Position numbers and translations under genes: made by a program
Assembly: GCF_900176305.1 (NCBI RefSeq)
Contig: NZ_FWXH01000009.1
Location: forward strand, 1-64,000
Direction: 5' to 3'
Source: Clostridium acidisoli DSM 12555
Lineage (GTDB): Bacteria; Bacillota; Clostridia; Clostridiales; Clostridiaceae
Length of the DNA stretch: 64,000 nt
Shown here: piece after piece, positions 42,676-51,734 of the stretch
How the letters are laid out: each line of letters begins with the position of its first letter
Position numbering within the stretch: the stretch's first letter is position 1
The notes under the pieces: generated by a model
Databases searched by the model: none
Told to the model about the DNA's origin: nothing
The model's input: only the letters and a program-made list of their open reading frames with translations

Positions 42676-43725
42676 GTGATTAAACTACTTGAAAATGGAG
42701 AATTAGATGCTGATTCATTAGAACTTAAAGATGTTATTGATGTTGATTTATTGCAAAGGTTTCAAGATAATTTTGCTGTTGGAATGAACATAGCAAGTGT
42801 AACTGTTGATAGAAATGGTACTCCAGTGACCAAGCCAAGCTCTTATACCAAATTTTGCAACTTCACTCAATCAAGTGAAAAGGGTACTAGCCGATGTGCT
42901 GAGTCACATAGAAAAGGTGGCGAAGAGGCTGTTAGAACAGGCAAGCCTTATATATACAGATGTCATGCTGGCTTAATAGATTTTGCAGCACCAATAACCG
43001 TTGCTGGACATTTGGTAGGAACAATTTTAGGTGGACAAATTTTAACTGAATCACCAGACATAGATCACATAAAAAAAACTGCTGCTGAAATAGATTTAGA
43101 TTCCAGCGAATATATCGATACAGTTGAACATGTATACAGAACTGAAGAAAAAAATGTTAAAGCCGCTGCAGATGTATTGTTTATTGTATCCAATGCATTT
43201 TCTGATATGGGTTATGAAAAACTTAGACTAGGAAATATGTCTCAAAATCTTGCAGATAACTTTAGTCAAATTTCAGCAACTATGGAAGAACTTTCAGCTT
43301 CGTCAGTGAATGTCACAAATAATCAACAAAATCTTAGTAAAGAGATAGTTAACGTTAAAAATATATCCATAGAAATTAATACTATCTTAGATTCTATAAA
43401 GAGTATAGCTGATCAAACAAAAATGTTAGGTTTAAATGCTGCAATAGAAGCCGCACGAGCTGGAGAAGCTGGTCAGGGTTTTGGAGTTGTTGCAACAGAG
43501 ATAAGGAAGTTATCTGAAAGTTCAAAACAGACAGCACTAAAAGTAATTGGACTTACAGAAAAAATTCAAAATTCTGTCAATATAACTATTGAAACCTCAA
43601 ATGAAACTTTAAAAACTACAGAGCAACAAGCATCTGCAATCCAAGAGGTTACTGCTAATTTAATGGAAGTTACTTCTCTAACAGAAGAATTAAACACTAT
43701 GGCCAATGACAGTAGAAGATCTTAA
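42676..43725 (+). CDS. Soluble PocR-domain methyl-accepting receptor
   Basis: The protein (349 aa) has an N-terminal PocR ligand-binding domain (about 10-170; [34 protein letters not shown]) with three Cys that could bind metal or sense redox, then a chemoreceptor signalling domain with [17 protein letters not shown]. There is no membrane segment, so it is a cytoplasmic receptor. The signalling domain is short, about half the usual length. GGGGGATTAGAT precedes the chosen GTG start; an upstream ATG lacks a ribosome site. Confidence 0.85.
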   Translation: MIKLLENGELDADSLELKDVIDVDLLQRFQDNFAVGMNIASVTVDRNGTPVTKPSSYTKFCNFTQSSEKGTSRCAESHRKGGEEAVRTGKPYIYRCHAGLIDFAAPITVAGHLVGTILGGQILTESPDIDHIKKTAAEIDLDSSEYIDTVEHVYRTEEKNVKAAADVLFIVSNAFSDMGYEKLRLGNMSQNLADNFSQISATMEELSASSVNVTNNQQNLSKEIVNVKNISIEINTILDSIKSIADQTKMLGLNAAIEAARAGEAGQGFGVVATEIRKLSESSKQTALKVIGLTEKIQNSVNITIETSNETLKTTEQQASAIQEVTANLMEVTSLTEELNTMANDSRRS

Positions 43726-43733
43726 TTATAACG

Positions 43734-43770
43734 AAATAACTAGATTTAATTTACTTAAATCTAGTTATTT
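43734..43770. terminator. Bidirectional terminator
   Basis: A 15-bp perfect stem (AAATAACTAGATTTA 43734-43748 with TAAATCTAGTTATTT 43756-43770) lies between the PocR receptor gene and the convergent acetyltransferase gene and includes the stop codon of the latter. Confidence 0.75.
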
Positions 43771-44275
43771 CACGTAGAATTTTTTCAAAAGCTATTCGTT
43801 TACTCCCGTCTTCTAAATAAATTGTACCACAATGCCTATATTTATTTTTTTCTAGTAGTTTTTGCATAGATAAATTTTCTATATGTGTATCTACTCTAAC
43901 ACTTGTTTTACCTCTATTTAAACAAATCTCTTCTATTCCCTCAATAATTACAGATCCTAAGCCGAATCCTTTATAATTTGAATCTATTGCTATTCTGTGA
44001 ATTGTAGCATATTCACCGTTACTAATCCATTCACCATCATAAATAACTTCATAATTTTTTTCCTTTTCAAAAATAACAACTGCAGTTCCAAGGATTTTGT
44101 TTTCCTTAAAAAGTACATAGGAATTTTTGTTTTTAATATCATTTTTTATAGTCTGAAAATTAGGGTATTTATTTTGCCATTGATCAATGTTTTTCTCTTT
44201 AAAATATTGTTGTGCTTTCTTAATTATACTCATTATATTATTAATATCTTTATCCACAGCTTTCTTAAATTCCAT
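43751..44275 (-). CDS. GNAT-family N-acetyltransferase
   Basis: The enzyme (174 aa) has the acetyl-CoA site of GNAT proteins: IHRIAIDSNYKGFGLGSVIIEGIEE, with the pyrophosphate loop GFGLGS, and the C-terminal strand with LEKNKYRHCGTIYLEDGS. It is closest to the YjcF/RimI-like group that acts on small molecules; the substrate is unknown. The ATG at 44275 is preferred because GGAGG lies about 9 nt upstream. Confidence 0.82.
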   Translation of the reverse strand: MEFKKAVDKDINNIMSIIKKAQQYFKEKNIDQWQNKYPNFQTIKNDIKNKNSYVLFKENKILGTAVVIFEKEKNYEVIYDGEWISNGEYATIHRIAIDSNYKGFGLGSVIIEGIEEICLNRGKTSVRVDTHIENLSMQKLLEKNKYRHCGTIYLEDGSKRIAFEKILREITRFK

Positions 44276-44434
44276 CCACATTTTCCTCCGTATACTAAAA
44301 ATTAATCTTATATCATTCACTAATAACAAATTTTTAATAATAATTATATCATTTTTTAAACTTAAAATTATACAATTATATCTTTACACGAACGTATGTT
44401 CTATGATATTATGAAAAGTAAGGAGATGATTTAT

Positions 44435-45757
44435 GTGGATGTTTTTGATAAGCTTAAAATTTTGACGGATGCAGCAAAATATGATGCAGCTTGTACCTCT
44501 AGTGGTGTTGACAGAAAAGCTAGTGCTGGTGGAATCGGTAATTCCTCAGTTTATGGTATATGTCACAGTTTTGCTGGAGATGGACGATGTATTTCTCTTT
44601 TAAAAGTTCTCTTTTCAAATGCTTGTATGTATGATTGCAAATACTGCATTAATAGAACTTCTAATGACACTCCACGTGCTTCATTTACACCACGTGAATT
44701 AGCTGATTTAACTATTAATTTTTATAGAAGAAACTATATAGAAGGTCTTTTTTTGAGTTCAGGAGTAATTAAAAATCCAGATTATACTTCAGAGCAAATC
44801 ATTGAAGTATTAAGAATTTTAAGAGAAGAATATAAATTTTCAGGATATATACATGCAAAGGCCATACCTGGTGCCGATGATAGATTAATTAATCGTCTTG
44901 GAACGCTTTGTGATCGTATGAGTGTAAATATAGAGCTACCCTCACAACAAAGTTTAAAATTACTAGCTCCAGACAAGTCAAAACATTCTATATTAACACC
45001 TATGAGTTACATTAAAAATCGTATACATGAAAGTTCAAAGGATATTGTAAAATATAGACATGCTCCAAAGTTTGTTCCTGCTGGCCAAAGTACTCAAATG
45101 ATTATAGGTGCAACCCCCGATACTGATTTTCAAATTTTGAATCTTACGGAGAGTCTTTATAAAAAATATAAGCTTAAGCGTGTATTTTTTTCAGCTTATA
45201 TGCCCGTAAGTGAAAATTCTTTGCTACCTTCCATAGAAACAAAGCCACCACTTTTAAGAGAACATCGCATTTATCAGGCAGATTGGCTTATTAGATTTTA
45301 TGGATTTGCTGCTAGTGAGCTTTTAGATGAAAACAATCAAAGTTTTAATCCTTACATAGATCCTAAATGTAATTGGGCAATTAATAATTTGCACCTGTTC
45401 CCTATAGACGTAAACCTTGCGTCTTATATGGACCTGCTAAGGGTTCCTGGTATTGGTGTAACTAGCGCCAAACGTATTGTAACTGCTCGCCGCACAGTAA
45501 ATCTTACTTTTAGTGGACTTAAAAAACTAGGAGTTGTTCTTAAAAGAGCTCAATATTTTATAACTTGTAGTGGACAATTTATGGACAGCCTTAATATAAC
45601 CCAAGACAAAATACTACAATCTCTAATGTCAGAAAAATCTATTGGAATGTATAATAATAATTTGATTACTAAATCAGAAACAAAGCAACTATCTTTTTTT
45701 GATAAGACATCATTTATGCAGGAGGAAATAAGAAAATGCTTAACAGGTCAAATTTGA
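44435..45757 (+). CDS. Radical SAM protein of the UDG-linked pair (putative DNA modification/repair)
   Basis: The protein (440 aa) has the radical SAM motif CMYDCKYC, an N-terminal block typical of the family (FDKLKILTDAAKYDAACTSSG) and a C-terminal helix-hairpin-helix (LLRVPGIGVTSAKRIV), a DNA-binding element. It is the rSAM partner of a conserved two-gene unit often found next to uracil-DNA glycosylase domains; the overlap with the next gene (22 nt) fits that pair. The reaction is not established. The GTG start follows AAGGAG. Confidence 0.85.
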   Translation: MDVFDKLKILTDAAKYDAACTSSGVDRKASAGGIGNSSVYGICHSFAGDGRCISLLKVLFSNACMYDCKYCINRTSNDTPRASFTPRELADLTINFYRRNYIEGLFLSSGVIKNPDYTSEQIIEVLRILREEYKFSGYIHAKAIPGADDRLINRLGTLCDRMSVNIELPSQQSLKLLAPDKSKHSILTPMSYIKNRIHESSKDIVKYRHAPKFVPAGQSTQMIIGATPDTDFQILNLTESLYKKYKLKRVFFSAYMPVSENSLLPSIETKPPLLREHRIYQADWLIRFYGFAASELLDENNQSFNPYIDPKCNWAINNLHLFPIDVNLASYMDLLRVPGIGVTSAKRIVTARRTVNLTFSGLKKLGVVLKRAQYFITCSGQFMDSLNITQDKILQSLMSEKSIGMYNNNLITKSETKQLSFFDKTSFMQEEIRKCLTGQI

Positions 45758-46497
45758 TTTACATTTATGATGGAAGTTTTGAAGGGCTTATTTGTTGCGT
45801 GTTTGAAAGTTATTATAAGCATGAAATCCCCATGGATATTGTTAAGTTAAACACATCTCAAATAACGTTTTTCCCTACAAACGAAATTATTACCGACTTA
45901 GAGAAATATAACCGTGTATTAGTATCCATAAAGGATAAGATAGGATTTTCTGCACTGGAATCTATACAATATGCATTTTTAAGTTGCCTTGAAAAAAAGG
46001 AACTATATATTCTTCTATTTTTACGTATGGGATACAAATATGGTCCATCAGTAATGACAATGTTGTCTCATGATGTTGTAGCTACTATATTTAAGGCAAT
46101 TAAACATTTAGAAAATGAAAGTCATCTTCTTAAGGGATTAATACGTTTTTCCGTTTTTAACAATGGTCTTGCAGCAGAAATAGAACCCAAAAATTTTGTA
46201 CTTCCGCTTTTAATAAAACATTTTTCAGAGCGATATCCAGAGGAATATTTTTTAATACATGATAAAACTCATAATATGGCACTTATATATAAACCTTATG
46301 AAGCAAACATTATACCAGTAGAAAACATGACATTTCCAAGCTTAGATGCTGAAGAAAAACATTTCAGAAAGCTTTGGGGGCTATACTACAATACTGTAGA
46401 AATTCGTGAACGCCATAACCCTAAATGTCAAATGAGTCACATGCCAAAACGCTATTGGAAGTACCTAACTGAATTTACCTATAATTCTAAACTTTAA
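45736..46497 (+). CDS. Partner protein of the radical SAM pair (DUF4130-type)
   Basis: The protein (253 aa) starts with IYIYDGSFEGLICCVFESY and ends with HNPKCQMSHMPKRYWKYL, both hallmarks of the family linked to the radical SAM gene before it. Other members carry a fused uracil-DNA glycosylase; this one stops without it. GCAGGAGGAA precedes the ATG and the 22-nt overlap shows co-translation. A role in handling damaged or modified DNA is inferred from these domains. Confidence 0.8.
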   Translation: MLNRSNLIYIYDGSFEGLICCVFESYYKHEIPMDIVKLNTSQITFFPTNEIITDLEKYNRVLVSIKDKIGFSALESIQYAFLSCLEKKELYILLFLRMGYKYGPSVMTMLSHDVVATIFKAIKHLENESHLLKGLIRFSVFNNGLAAEIEPKNFVLPLLIKHFSERYPEEYFLIHDKTHNMALIYKPYEANIIPVENMTFPSLDAEEKHFRKLWGLYYNTVEIRERHNPKCQMSHMPKRYWKYLTEFTYNSKL

Positions 46498-46510
46498 AAT
46501 TTACCTTATT

Positions 46511-47443
46511 CTAAAGATCCATATTTAACTTGTAAAATATGCAGTGATCCTGCCAGCTACCATTAATAAATAAATATTTTTCACTTATGCCTATTTCTTT
46601 AAAGCCACAGGCTTTTAAAACACTTTTAGATTTTAAATTGTCAACTAAAGTTCCGGCTTGTACCCTGTGCAGTTTTAAAGTCTGAAAGGCATATTTTAAT
46701 ATAAGATTTACTGCTTCCTTCATATAACCTTTTCCTTGTTGTTTTTCATCAATTGAATATCCGATGGTTGCACTTTTAAATATTCCCCAAACAATATTAT
46801 ATAACTGAATGATTCCTATTATATTCTCATCTTTAAATATTCCAAAAAAAATGTTATTTCCATTTAACAATTGAACATACTGTTGTCTAATAATAAGCTT
46901 TTGTTTTTCTATAGTATAAAAAGTTTCATCCCTTAACTCTTCAAAATTCTCTAAATGTTTTTTGTTATCCTTATAATAATTTAACAGCTTATTTGCATCA
47001 TTGGCAGTTAAAATTCTAAGATTAATATTCTTCCCATCTAATCTTAATAAACTTATAGTCTTTAAATTTGTATATATATCATAATCTATTCCAAACAATA
47101 TTTCATTATAATATTTAGAAGCATCCATTGTATTGTTTGTCAGAACCCCCTCTATATGAAAATTCAAATCAAAAAAAGGCTGAAGCTCTCTATCTTCTTT
47201 AACTAATATATTTATTTTATACAAATCCTCATTCATAAATAACATTTCTATAAAACTTTTAATAATATCTCTAATATATTCACTATCATTTTTATAAATA
47301 CATAATCTAAATGTACAGTTTCTGTTCTCCTTAGAATATTCTACAATCTGTATTTTCCCAATGTCCATGTTACTTTCATCTTTAATAATATATCCTCTTT
47401 CACTTTTAACAGCCTCAAATGCTACAAAATCACCTTTAATCAT
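46511..47443 (-). CDS. Tandem GNAT protein, RimJ/RimL type
   Basis: The protein (310 aa) has a complete C-terminal GNAT domain (about 150-310; IGYSIDEKQQGKGYMKEAVNLI, VLKACGFKEIG) of the RimJ/RimL alarmone-or-protein N-acetyltransferase type. Its N-terminal half (1-140) shows a weaker GNAT-like pattern without the acetyl-CoA loop, probably an inactive copy used for dimerisation. It converges with the DUF4130 gene. Substrate unknown. Confidence 0.78.
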   Translation of the reverse strand: MIKGDFVAFEAVKSERGYIIKDESNMDIGKIQIVEYSKENRNCTFRLCIYKNDSEYIRDIIKSFIEMLFMNEDLYKINILVKEDRELQPFFDLNFHIEGVLTNNTMDASKYYNEILFGIDYDIYTNLKTISLLRLDGKNINLRILTANDANKLLNYYKDNKKHLENFEELRDETFYTIEKQKLIIRQQYVQLLNGNNIFFGIFKDENIIGIIQLYNIVWGIFKSATIGYSIDEKQQGKGYMKEAVNLILKYAFQTLKLHRVQAGTLVDNLKSKSVLKACGFKEIGISEKYLFINGSWQDHCIFYKLNMDL

Positions 47444-47537
47444 TGGAATTCCTCCATTGTTTAATTTTTATTTATATTTTACTCTGCTAAGATGTTTGTA
47501 CATTGCCAGACTTGTTAATATTGTGTGAATTTTCTAT

Positions 47538-47566
47538 TTGACATATTATTAATCCAGTGATAATGT
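47538..47566 (+). promoter_or_regulatory. Possible promoter of the nitrogenase-like operon
   Basis: A perfect TTGACA (47538-47543) is followed by candidate -10 boxes GATAAT (15-nt spacer) and TAATGT (17-nt spacer). Neither is ideal. A small hairpin CTGGAAAACCAG lies in the 5' untranslated region near 47622. No known riboswitch was recognised. Confidence 0.3.
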
Positions 47567-47726
47567 ATTATTTAAATATGTTTACCAACAATTACAATTT
47601 TATATACTCACTGGAAAACCAGAGGTATTAATTATATTTATAATATTTTAGCTATTAGCTATTAATATTGTTTTTAATTAATGCCTTTATTTTTTTAACT
47701 AAATTTATTTTAAAGGAGGATAATTT

Positions 47727-49262
47727 ATGGGAAATAAGAAAAGAATTCGTCTCGATACACCAGTAGTTGAGCGTCGTGAGCAAAGACTTGGAACCATAAT
47801 TGCTTGGGATGGAAAAGCTTCAGATTTATCAAAACAATCTTCATATGCTTCTGCTAGATGTACTGAAAAAGGTACCAAAAAAGATTGCAAACTCTGCGAA
47901 CTTAAAGGCCCATTCACTCAAGGTTCAGTCTGCAGCGAACAAATGGTGGAGTGCCAAGCTGGTAATATACGAGGTTCCGTCCTTATCCAACACTCTCCTA
48001 TTGGCTGCGGTGCTGGGCAAGTTATATATAATTCAATATATCGTAACGGTCTTGCACTTAGAAATCTTCCAGTAGAAAACATGCGTGCTATATCAACTAA
48101 TCTTGAAGAAAGGGATATTATTCTTGGTGGAGAAAAAAAATTAGCCAATTCAATACGAGATGCCTTTGAAAAATTCCATCCAGATGCAATTTTTATAGCA
48201 ACCTCTTGTGCCACAGGTATTATTGGTGATGATGTAGACAGTGTTGCAAGTGCCCTTGAAAAGGAGTTGAGTATTCCAGTAGTACCTATACATTGTGAAG
48301 GATTTAAATCCAAACATTGGAGCACAGGTTTTGATGCAACGCAACATGGGATACTTCGCCAAATAGTAAGAAAAAATCCCAAAAAGCAAGAAGATTTAGT
48401 TAATGTCATAAACTTATGGGGTTCAGATGTTTTTACTCCAATGTTAAAAGAATTAGGTCTTAGAGTTAACTATATTGTAGATCTCGCAACTATAGAAGAT
48501 TTAGCTCAGCTATCTGAAGCTGCTGCAACTGTTGGCTTTTGTTATACATTATCCTCATATTTATCTGCAGCCTTAGAACAAGAATACGGTGTACCAGAAA
48601 TTAAAGCTCCGGAGCCATATGGTTTTGCTGGAACTGATGCTTGGCTTAGAGAAATAGGCAGAGTTACTCACAGAGAAAAAGAAGCTGAAGCCTATATAGC
48701 TAAAGAACACGAGAGAGTAACTCCTATAATAAAAAATTTGCGTAAAACTGTAAATGGTTTAAACGGATATGTTGCAACTGGTTCAGCTTATGCACATGGC
48801 TTAATTGCTGTATTACGTGAACTTGGAATTGAAGTAAATGGTTCACTTGTGTTTCATCATGATCCAATTTATGATAGCAGAGATCCAAAACAGGATTCCC
48901 TCTCACACTTAGTAAATAACTATGGTGACGTTCCATTTTTTAGTGTGAGTAATCGTCAACAATATCAATTTTATGGTTTATTAAAAAGAGTAAATCCAGA
49001 CTTTATACTTATTCGCCATAATGGCCTAGCGCCACTGGCATCAAAGTTAGGAATTCCGGCGGCCCCATTAGGAGATGAACATATTGCTGTAGGTTATCAA
49101 GGAATGATAAATCTTGGGGAAACTATTATAGAAATTCTTGCTCATAAAAAATTCCATCAAGACTTAGCAGCACACACAAAATTGCCATACACAAATTGGT
49201 GGATGAATCAAACTGATCCCTTTATTTTAGCTAAAAAAGAAAATTCATATGAGAAGGAGTAA
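47727..49262 (+). CDS. Nitrogenase-like component 1, NifD-type subunit
   Basis: The protein (511 aa) belongs to the nitrogenase component 1 superfamily. Cysteines at P-cluster positions are present (Cys69 or 76, Cys94 in HSPIGCGAG, Cys161 in ATSCATGIIGDD), and Cys272 in GFCYTLSSYL aligns with the cofactor Cys of NifD. The cofactor His is not conserved (the region reads PLGDEHIAVGYQG), and the NifD substrate-site Gln and His are replaced by Trp and Phe (CEGFKSKHWSTGFD). N2 reduction is therefore unlikely. An extra N-terminal Cys set (45, 54, 57) is unusual. It is followed 7 nt later by the NifK-like gene. Confidence 0.85.
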   Translation: MGNKKRIRLDTPVVERREQRLGTIIAWDGKASDLSKQSSYASARCTEKGTKKDCKLCELKGPFTQGSVCSEQMVECQAGNIRGSVLIQHSPIGCGAGQVIYNSIYRNGLALRNLPVENMRAISTNLEERDIILGGEKKLANSIRDAFEKFHPDAIFIATSCATGIIGDDVDSVASALEKELSIPVVPIHCEGFKSKHWSTGFDATQHGILRQIVRKNPKKQEDLVNVINLWGSDVFTPMLKELGLRVNYIVDLATIEDLAQLSEAAATVGFCYTLSSYLSAALEQEYGVPEIKAPEPYGFAGTDAWLREIGRVTHREKEAEAYIAKEHERVTPIIKNLRKTVNGLNGYVATGSAYAHGLIAVLRELGIEVNGSLVFHHDPIYDSRDPKQDSLSHLVNNYGDVPFFSVSNRQQYQFYGLLKRVNPDFILIRHNGLAPLASKLGIPAAPLGDEHIAVGYQGMINLGETIIEILAHKKFHQDLAAHTKLPYTNWWMNQTDPFILAKKENSYEKE

Positions 49263-49269
49263 ACTAATT

Positions 49270-50640
49270 ATGAGTGATCACATCTCATCGATAAATTTAA
49301 CAGACAAGAAAAAAACAAACTCTATACAACAAGTTCGCTATGGTTGCGCTCTTGGTGCATTTCATAGTGCTGTTGCAATCCCTCGAGTTATTCCAATAGC
49401 TCATTGCGGTCCTGGATGTGTTGACAAGCAATTTATGAATATATCATTTTACAACGGCTACCAAGGAGGTAGTTATGGTGGAGGTGCCGTTATACCTAGC
49501 ATAAATGCTTCTGAGAAAGAAGTTGTTTTTGGTGGAAGTGATAAACTTCGAGATTTGATTGCTGCATCGTTAAAAGTTTTAGATGCAGATCTCTTTGTTG
49601 TAGTTACAGGATGTATAGCCGACATTGTTGGTGAAGATGTAGGTGCAGTAGTTCGTGAATTTCAAGATAAGGATGTTCCAATAGTTTTTGCTGAAACTGG
49701 AGGTTTTAGAGGCAATAATTTCTTTGGTCACGAACAGATAACAAAAGCAATTATAAATCAATATGTGGGGGAATATAATGGTCCTAAGGAAACTGGAACT
49801 GTTAATGTCTGGTCCCTTTTGCCTTTTCATAATACCTATTGGAAAGGTGACCTTATAGAAATAAAAAGAATTTTACAAGGTGCTGGTTTAAAAGTAAACA
49901 TATTGTTTGGAAAGGGTTCAAAAGGAGTATCCGAATGGAAGAGTATTCCAAAAGCACAATTTAATTTAGTTCTCTCCCCTTGGCTTGGCCTAGAAACTGC
50001 AAAATATCTAGAAGAAAAATATAATCAGCCATATTTACACATACAAACAATTCCTATAGGTGCAAAAGAGACAAGAGAATTTTTAAAAAAAGTTGTTGAC
50101 TTTGCTGGAATAGATACTAAAAAAGTAGATGCCTTCATTCAAGAAGAAGAAAAAATTTATTATAGCTATTTAGAAGATTTTTCAGATTTTTATGCTGAAT
50201 ATTGGTGGGGACTTCCTGCAAAGTTTGCTGTAGTTGCTGATAGTGCTTACAATCTAGCCATAACAAAATTTTTAGTAAATCAACTAGGTTTAATTCCATC
50301 TAAACAAATCATTACAGACAATCCACCCTTAAAATATCGTAATGCCATAAAAGAGGAATATAAGCATATTTCAAGTGATGTGTCTACGGATGTTGAATTT
50401 TATGAAGATTCTTTTATTATTCACCAAAAATTAAGAGAAGCTGATTACAGTCATAAACCTCCAATTATATTTGGAACAACCTGGGAACGGGATGTGGCTA
50501 AAGATTTAAATGCTAAAATTGTTGAAGTTACTTTTCCTGCATCCTATGAAGTTGTGATTTCAAAATCCTATGTTGGATATCGAGGTGCTCTTTCTTTACT
50601 AGAAAAGATTTATACTACTGCTATTGGAGGTAGTGCTTAA
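49270..50640 (+). CDS. Nitrogenase-like component 1, NifK-type subunit
   Basis: The protein (456 aa) pairs with the NifD-like subunit. It keeps Cys26, Cys46 or 50 (HCGPGC) and Cys115 (TGCIADIVGED), the three P-cluster ligands of NifK, and a C-terminal SYVGYRGALSLLEKIY block. The ATG is chosen because AAGGAG lies 10 nt upstream, inside the end of the first gene. No NifH-like reductase, cofactor-assembly gene or regulator lies in the 64 kb, so the electron donor must be encoded elsewhere. Known relatives reduce C-S or C=C bonds or tetrapyrroles; the reaction here is unknown. Confidence 0.85.
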   Translation: MSDHISSINLTDKKKTNSIQQVRYGCALGAFHSAVAIPRVIPIAHCGPGCVDKQFMNISFYNGYQGGSYGGGAVIPSINASEKEVVFGGSDKLRDLIAASLKVLDADLFVVVTGCIADIVGEDVGAVVREFQDKDVPIVFAETGGFRGNNFFGHEQITKAIINQYVGEYNGPKETGTVNVWSLLPFHNTYWKGDLIEIKRILQGAGLKVNILFGKGSKGVSEWKSIPKAQFNLVLSPWLGLETAKYLEEKYNQPYLHIQTIPIGAKETREFLKKVVDFAGIDTKKVDAFIQEEEKIYYSYLEDFSDFYAEYWWGLPAKFAVVADSAYNLAITKFLVNQLGLIPSKQIITDNPPLKYRNAIKEEYKHISSDVSTDVEFYEDSFIIHQKLREADYSHKPPIIFGTTWERDVAKDLNAKIVEVTFPASYEVVISKSYVGYRGALSLLEKIYTTAIGGSA

Positions 50641-50654
50641 GAAATTTAAAGTCA

Positions 50655-50697
50655 AAATAAAAGCTCCTTCTGGTTATGCCAGGAGAAGCTTTTATTT
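50655..50697 (+). terminator. Terminator of the nitrogenase-like operon
   Basis: AAATAAAAGCT (50655-50665) pairs with AGCTTTTATTT (50687-50697), extended by CTCCT/AGGAG inside. It lies 14 nt after the stop. The flanks allow use in both directions. Confidence 0.8.
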
Positions 50698-50755
50698 AGG
50701 TGTTTTTCTCGGAAAACTGTACCTTTGATTTTACTAATGTCTTTATATCTTTACT

Positions 50756-51403
50756 TTAAACATTGTTTACCTTAACTTTTCTCATGTATATTCTAAATAC
50801 AAGCTCTTCTAAAAAAGTAAATATACTTGTTGTAATTAAATATATTCCAACCGCTACAGGTACTGCCTTGGCAACAAATATGCCAACTAATGCCATTATT
50901 ATAATATTACTTTTATTCATTGCCGCTTGACCTTCAATTTTTAAAAAAGGAACATATGAAAGCAAGCTAGGCGTTAATGATATTAACATGTATACTAGTG
51001 GAACAATAAAATACCCATCTACATTTTTAATGCTTGACACCCAAGGTATAAGAAATGTTCCCACATTAACATGCATTTTATTAATCACGCTCCACATAGT
51101 CATTAATATAGGAAATTGAATTAAACTTACTAAACATCCTAGCATACCCTTTGCACTTTCAGTAGATTGTTTTTTAACCTCTTCATCAAGCCTTTTTTTA
51201 TTGTCTTTGTATTTTTCTTTAACTTCTTGCATTTTCACACTAAGTTTTTGCTGTTGATTCATATACTTTTTTTGCCTAAAAGACATTGGGGATAGTGTTA
51301 TTCTTACAACTATTGTCAATAAAACTATTGATAACCCATAGTCTCCAGTCACTTTAAAAATTGAGGTTAACAAACTACTTAAAAAATTAAAAATGATGTT
51401 CAT
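50756..51403 (-). CDS. YidC/Oxa1-family membrane insertase paralogue
   Basis: The protein (215 aa) has five hydrophobic segments and the conserved Arg in the groove (LTIVVRITLSPMSFRQKKYM), with the family pattern LVSLIQFPILMTMW. It is short and lacks the lipoprotein Cys of most Gram-positive YidC proteins. It lies at the end of an exopolysaccharide cluster, 28 nt after a small membrane-protein gene, so it is probably a dedicated second insertase for that cluster; a housekeeping yidC would normally sit near rnpA. Confidence 0.82.
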   Translation of the reverse strand: MNIIFNFLSSLLTSIFKVTGDYGLSIVLLTIVVRITLSPMSFRQKKYMNQQQKLSVKMQEVKEKYKDNKKRLDEEVKKQSTESAKGMLGCLVSLIQFPILMTMWSVINKMHVNVGTFLIPWVSSIKNVDGYFIVPLVYMLISLTPSLLSYVPFLKIEGQAAMNKSNIIIMALVGIFVAKAVPVAVGIYLITTSIFTFLEELVFRIYMRKVKVNNV

Positions 51404-51430
51404 TATTATCTCTCCTTATAATAATTTTAG

Positions 51431-51676
51431 CTAAAACATCATTTTTATTTTGAATCGCCCAATGAATCTCCATAATCCGTATTTTTCATAACTCATGTAA
51501 TCTTGTGGAGATATCTTCTTTATAAATTCAAGCCACCTAATTAAAATATTTAATACGATATTTTTTTCAGTTTTATGCTTAAAACTTTTATATGAGTATA
51601 TTGCAAAAACAAACGTGCTTGCAAAAAACATTAATAAAAACATTAGTTGAGTTAAATTTATTAGGTTAGAATTCAC
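51431..51676 (-). CDS. Small membrane protein, unknown function
   Basis: The protein (81 aa) has one clear transmembrane helix (about 7-30) and a basic, amphipathic C-terminal part ending in RFIGRFKIKMMF. No family is recognised. The GTG start is preferred because GGAGG lies 7 nt upstream; an ATG 10 codons earlier overlaps the ribosome site. It lies between the DHHW gene and the yidC-like gene on the same strand, so it may belong to the polysaccharide export or acylation machinery. Confidence 0.6.
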   Translation of the reverse strand: MNSNLINLTQLMFLLMFFASTFVFAIYSYKSFKHKTEKNIVLNILIRWLEFIKKISPQDYMSYEKYGLWRFIGRFKIKMMF

Positions 51677-51734
51677 AGGCACGCCTCCTCCACATACTAT
51701 TTCCAATTATTATAACACTATACAATTAATTGTC

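Noticed and set aside
47600-47650. Small hairpin CTGGAAAACCAG before the nitrogenase-like operon considered as a Moco-type riboswitch
   Set aside because: It is a single short stem without the conserved multi-helix core of the molybdenum-cofactor element.
47918-48409. Open frame of 163 codons opposite the NifD-like gene
   Set aside because: It is antisense to a conserved gene and has no recognisable domain.
47727-50640. Assignment as a true nitrogenase (nifDK)
   Set aside because: Cofactor His and N2-site residues are replaced and no nifH, nifB or nifEN is nearby.
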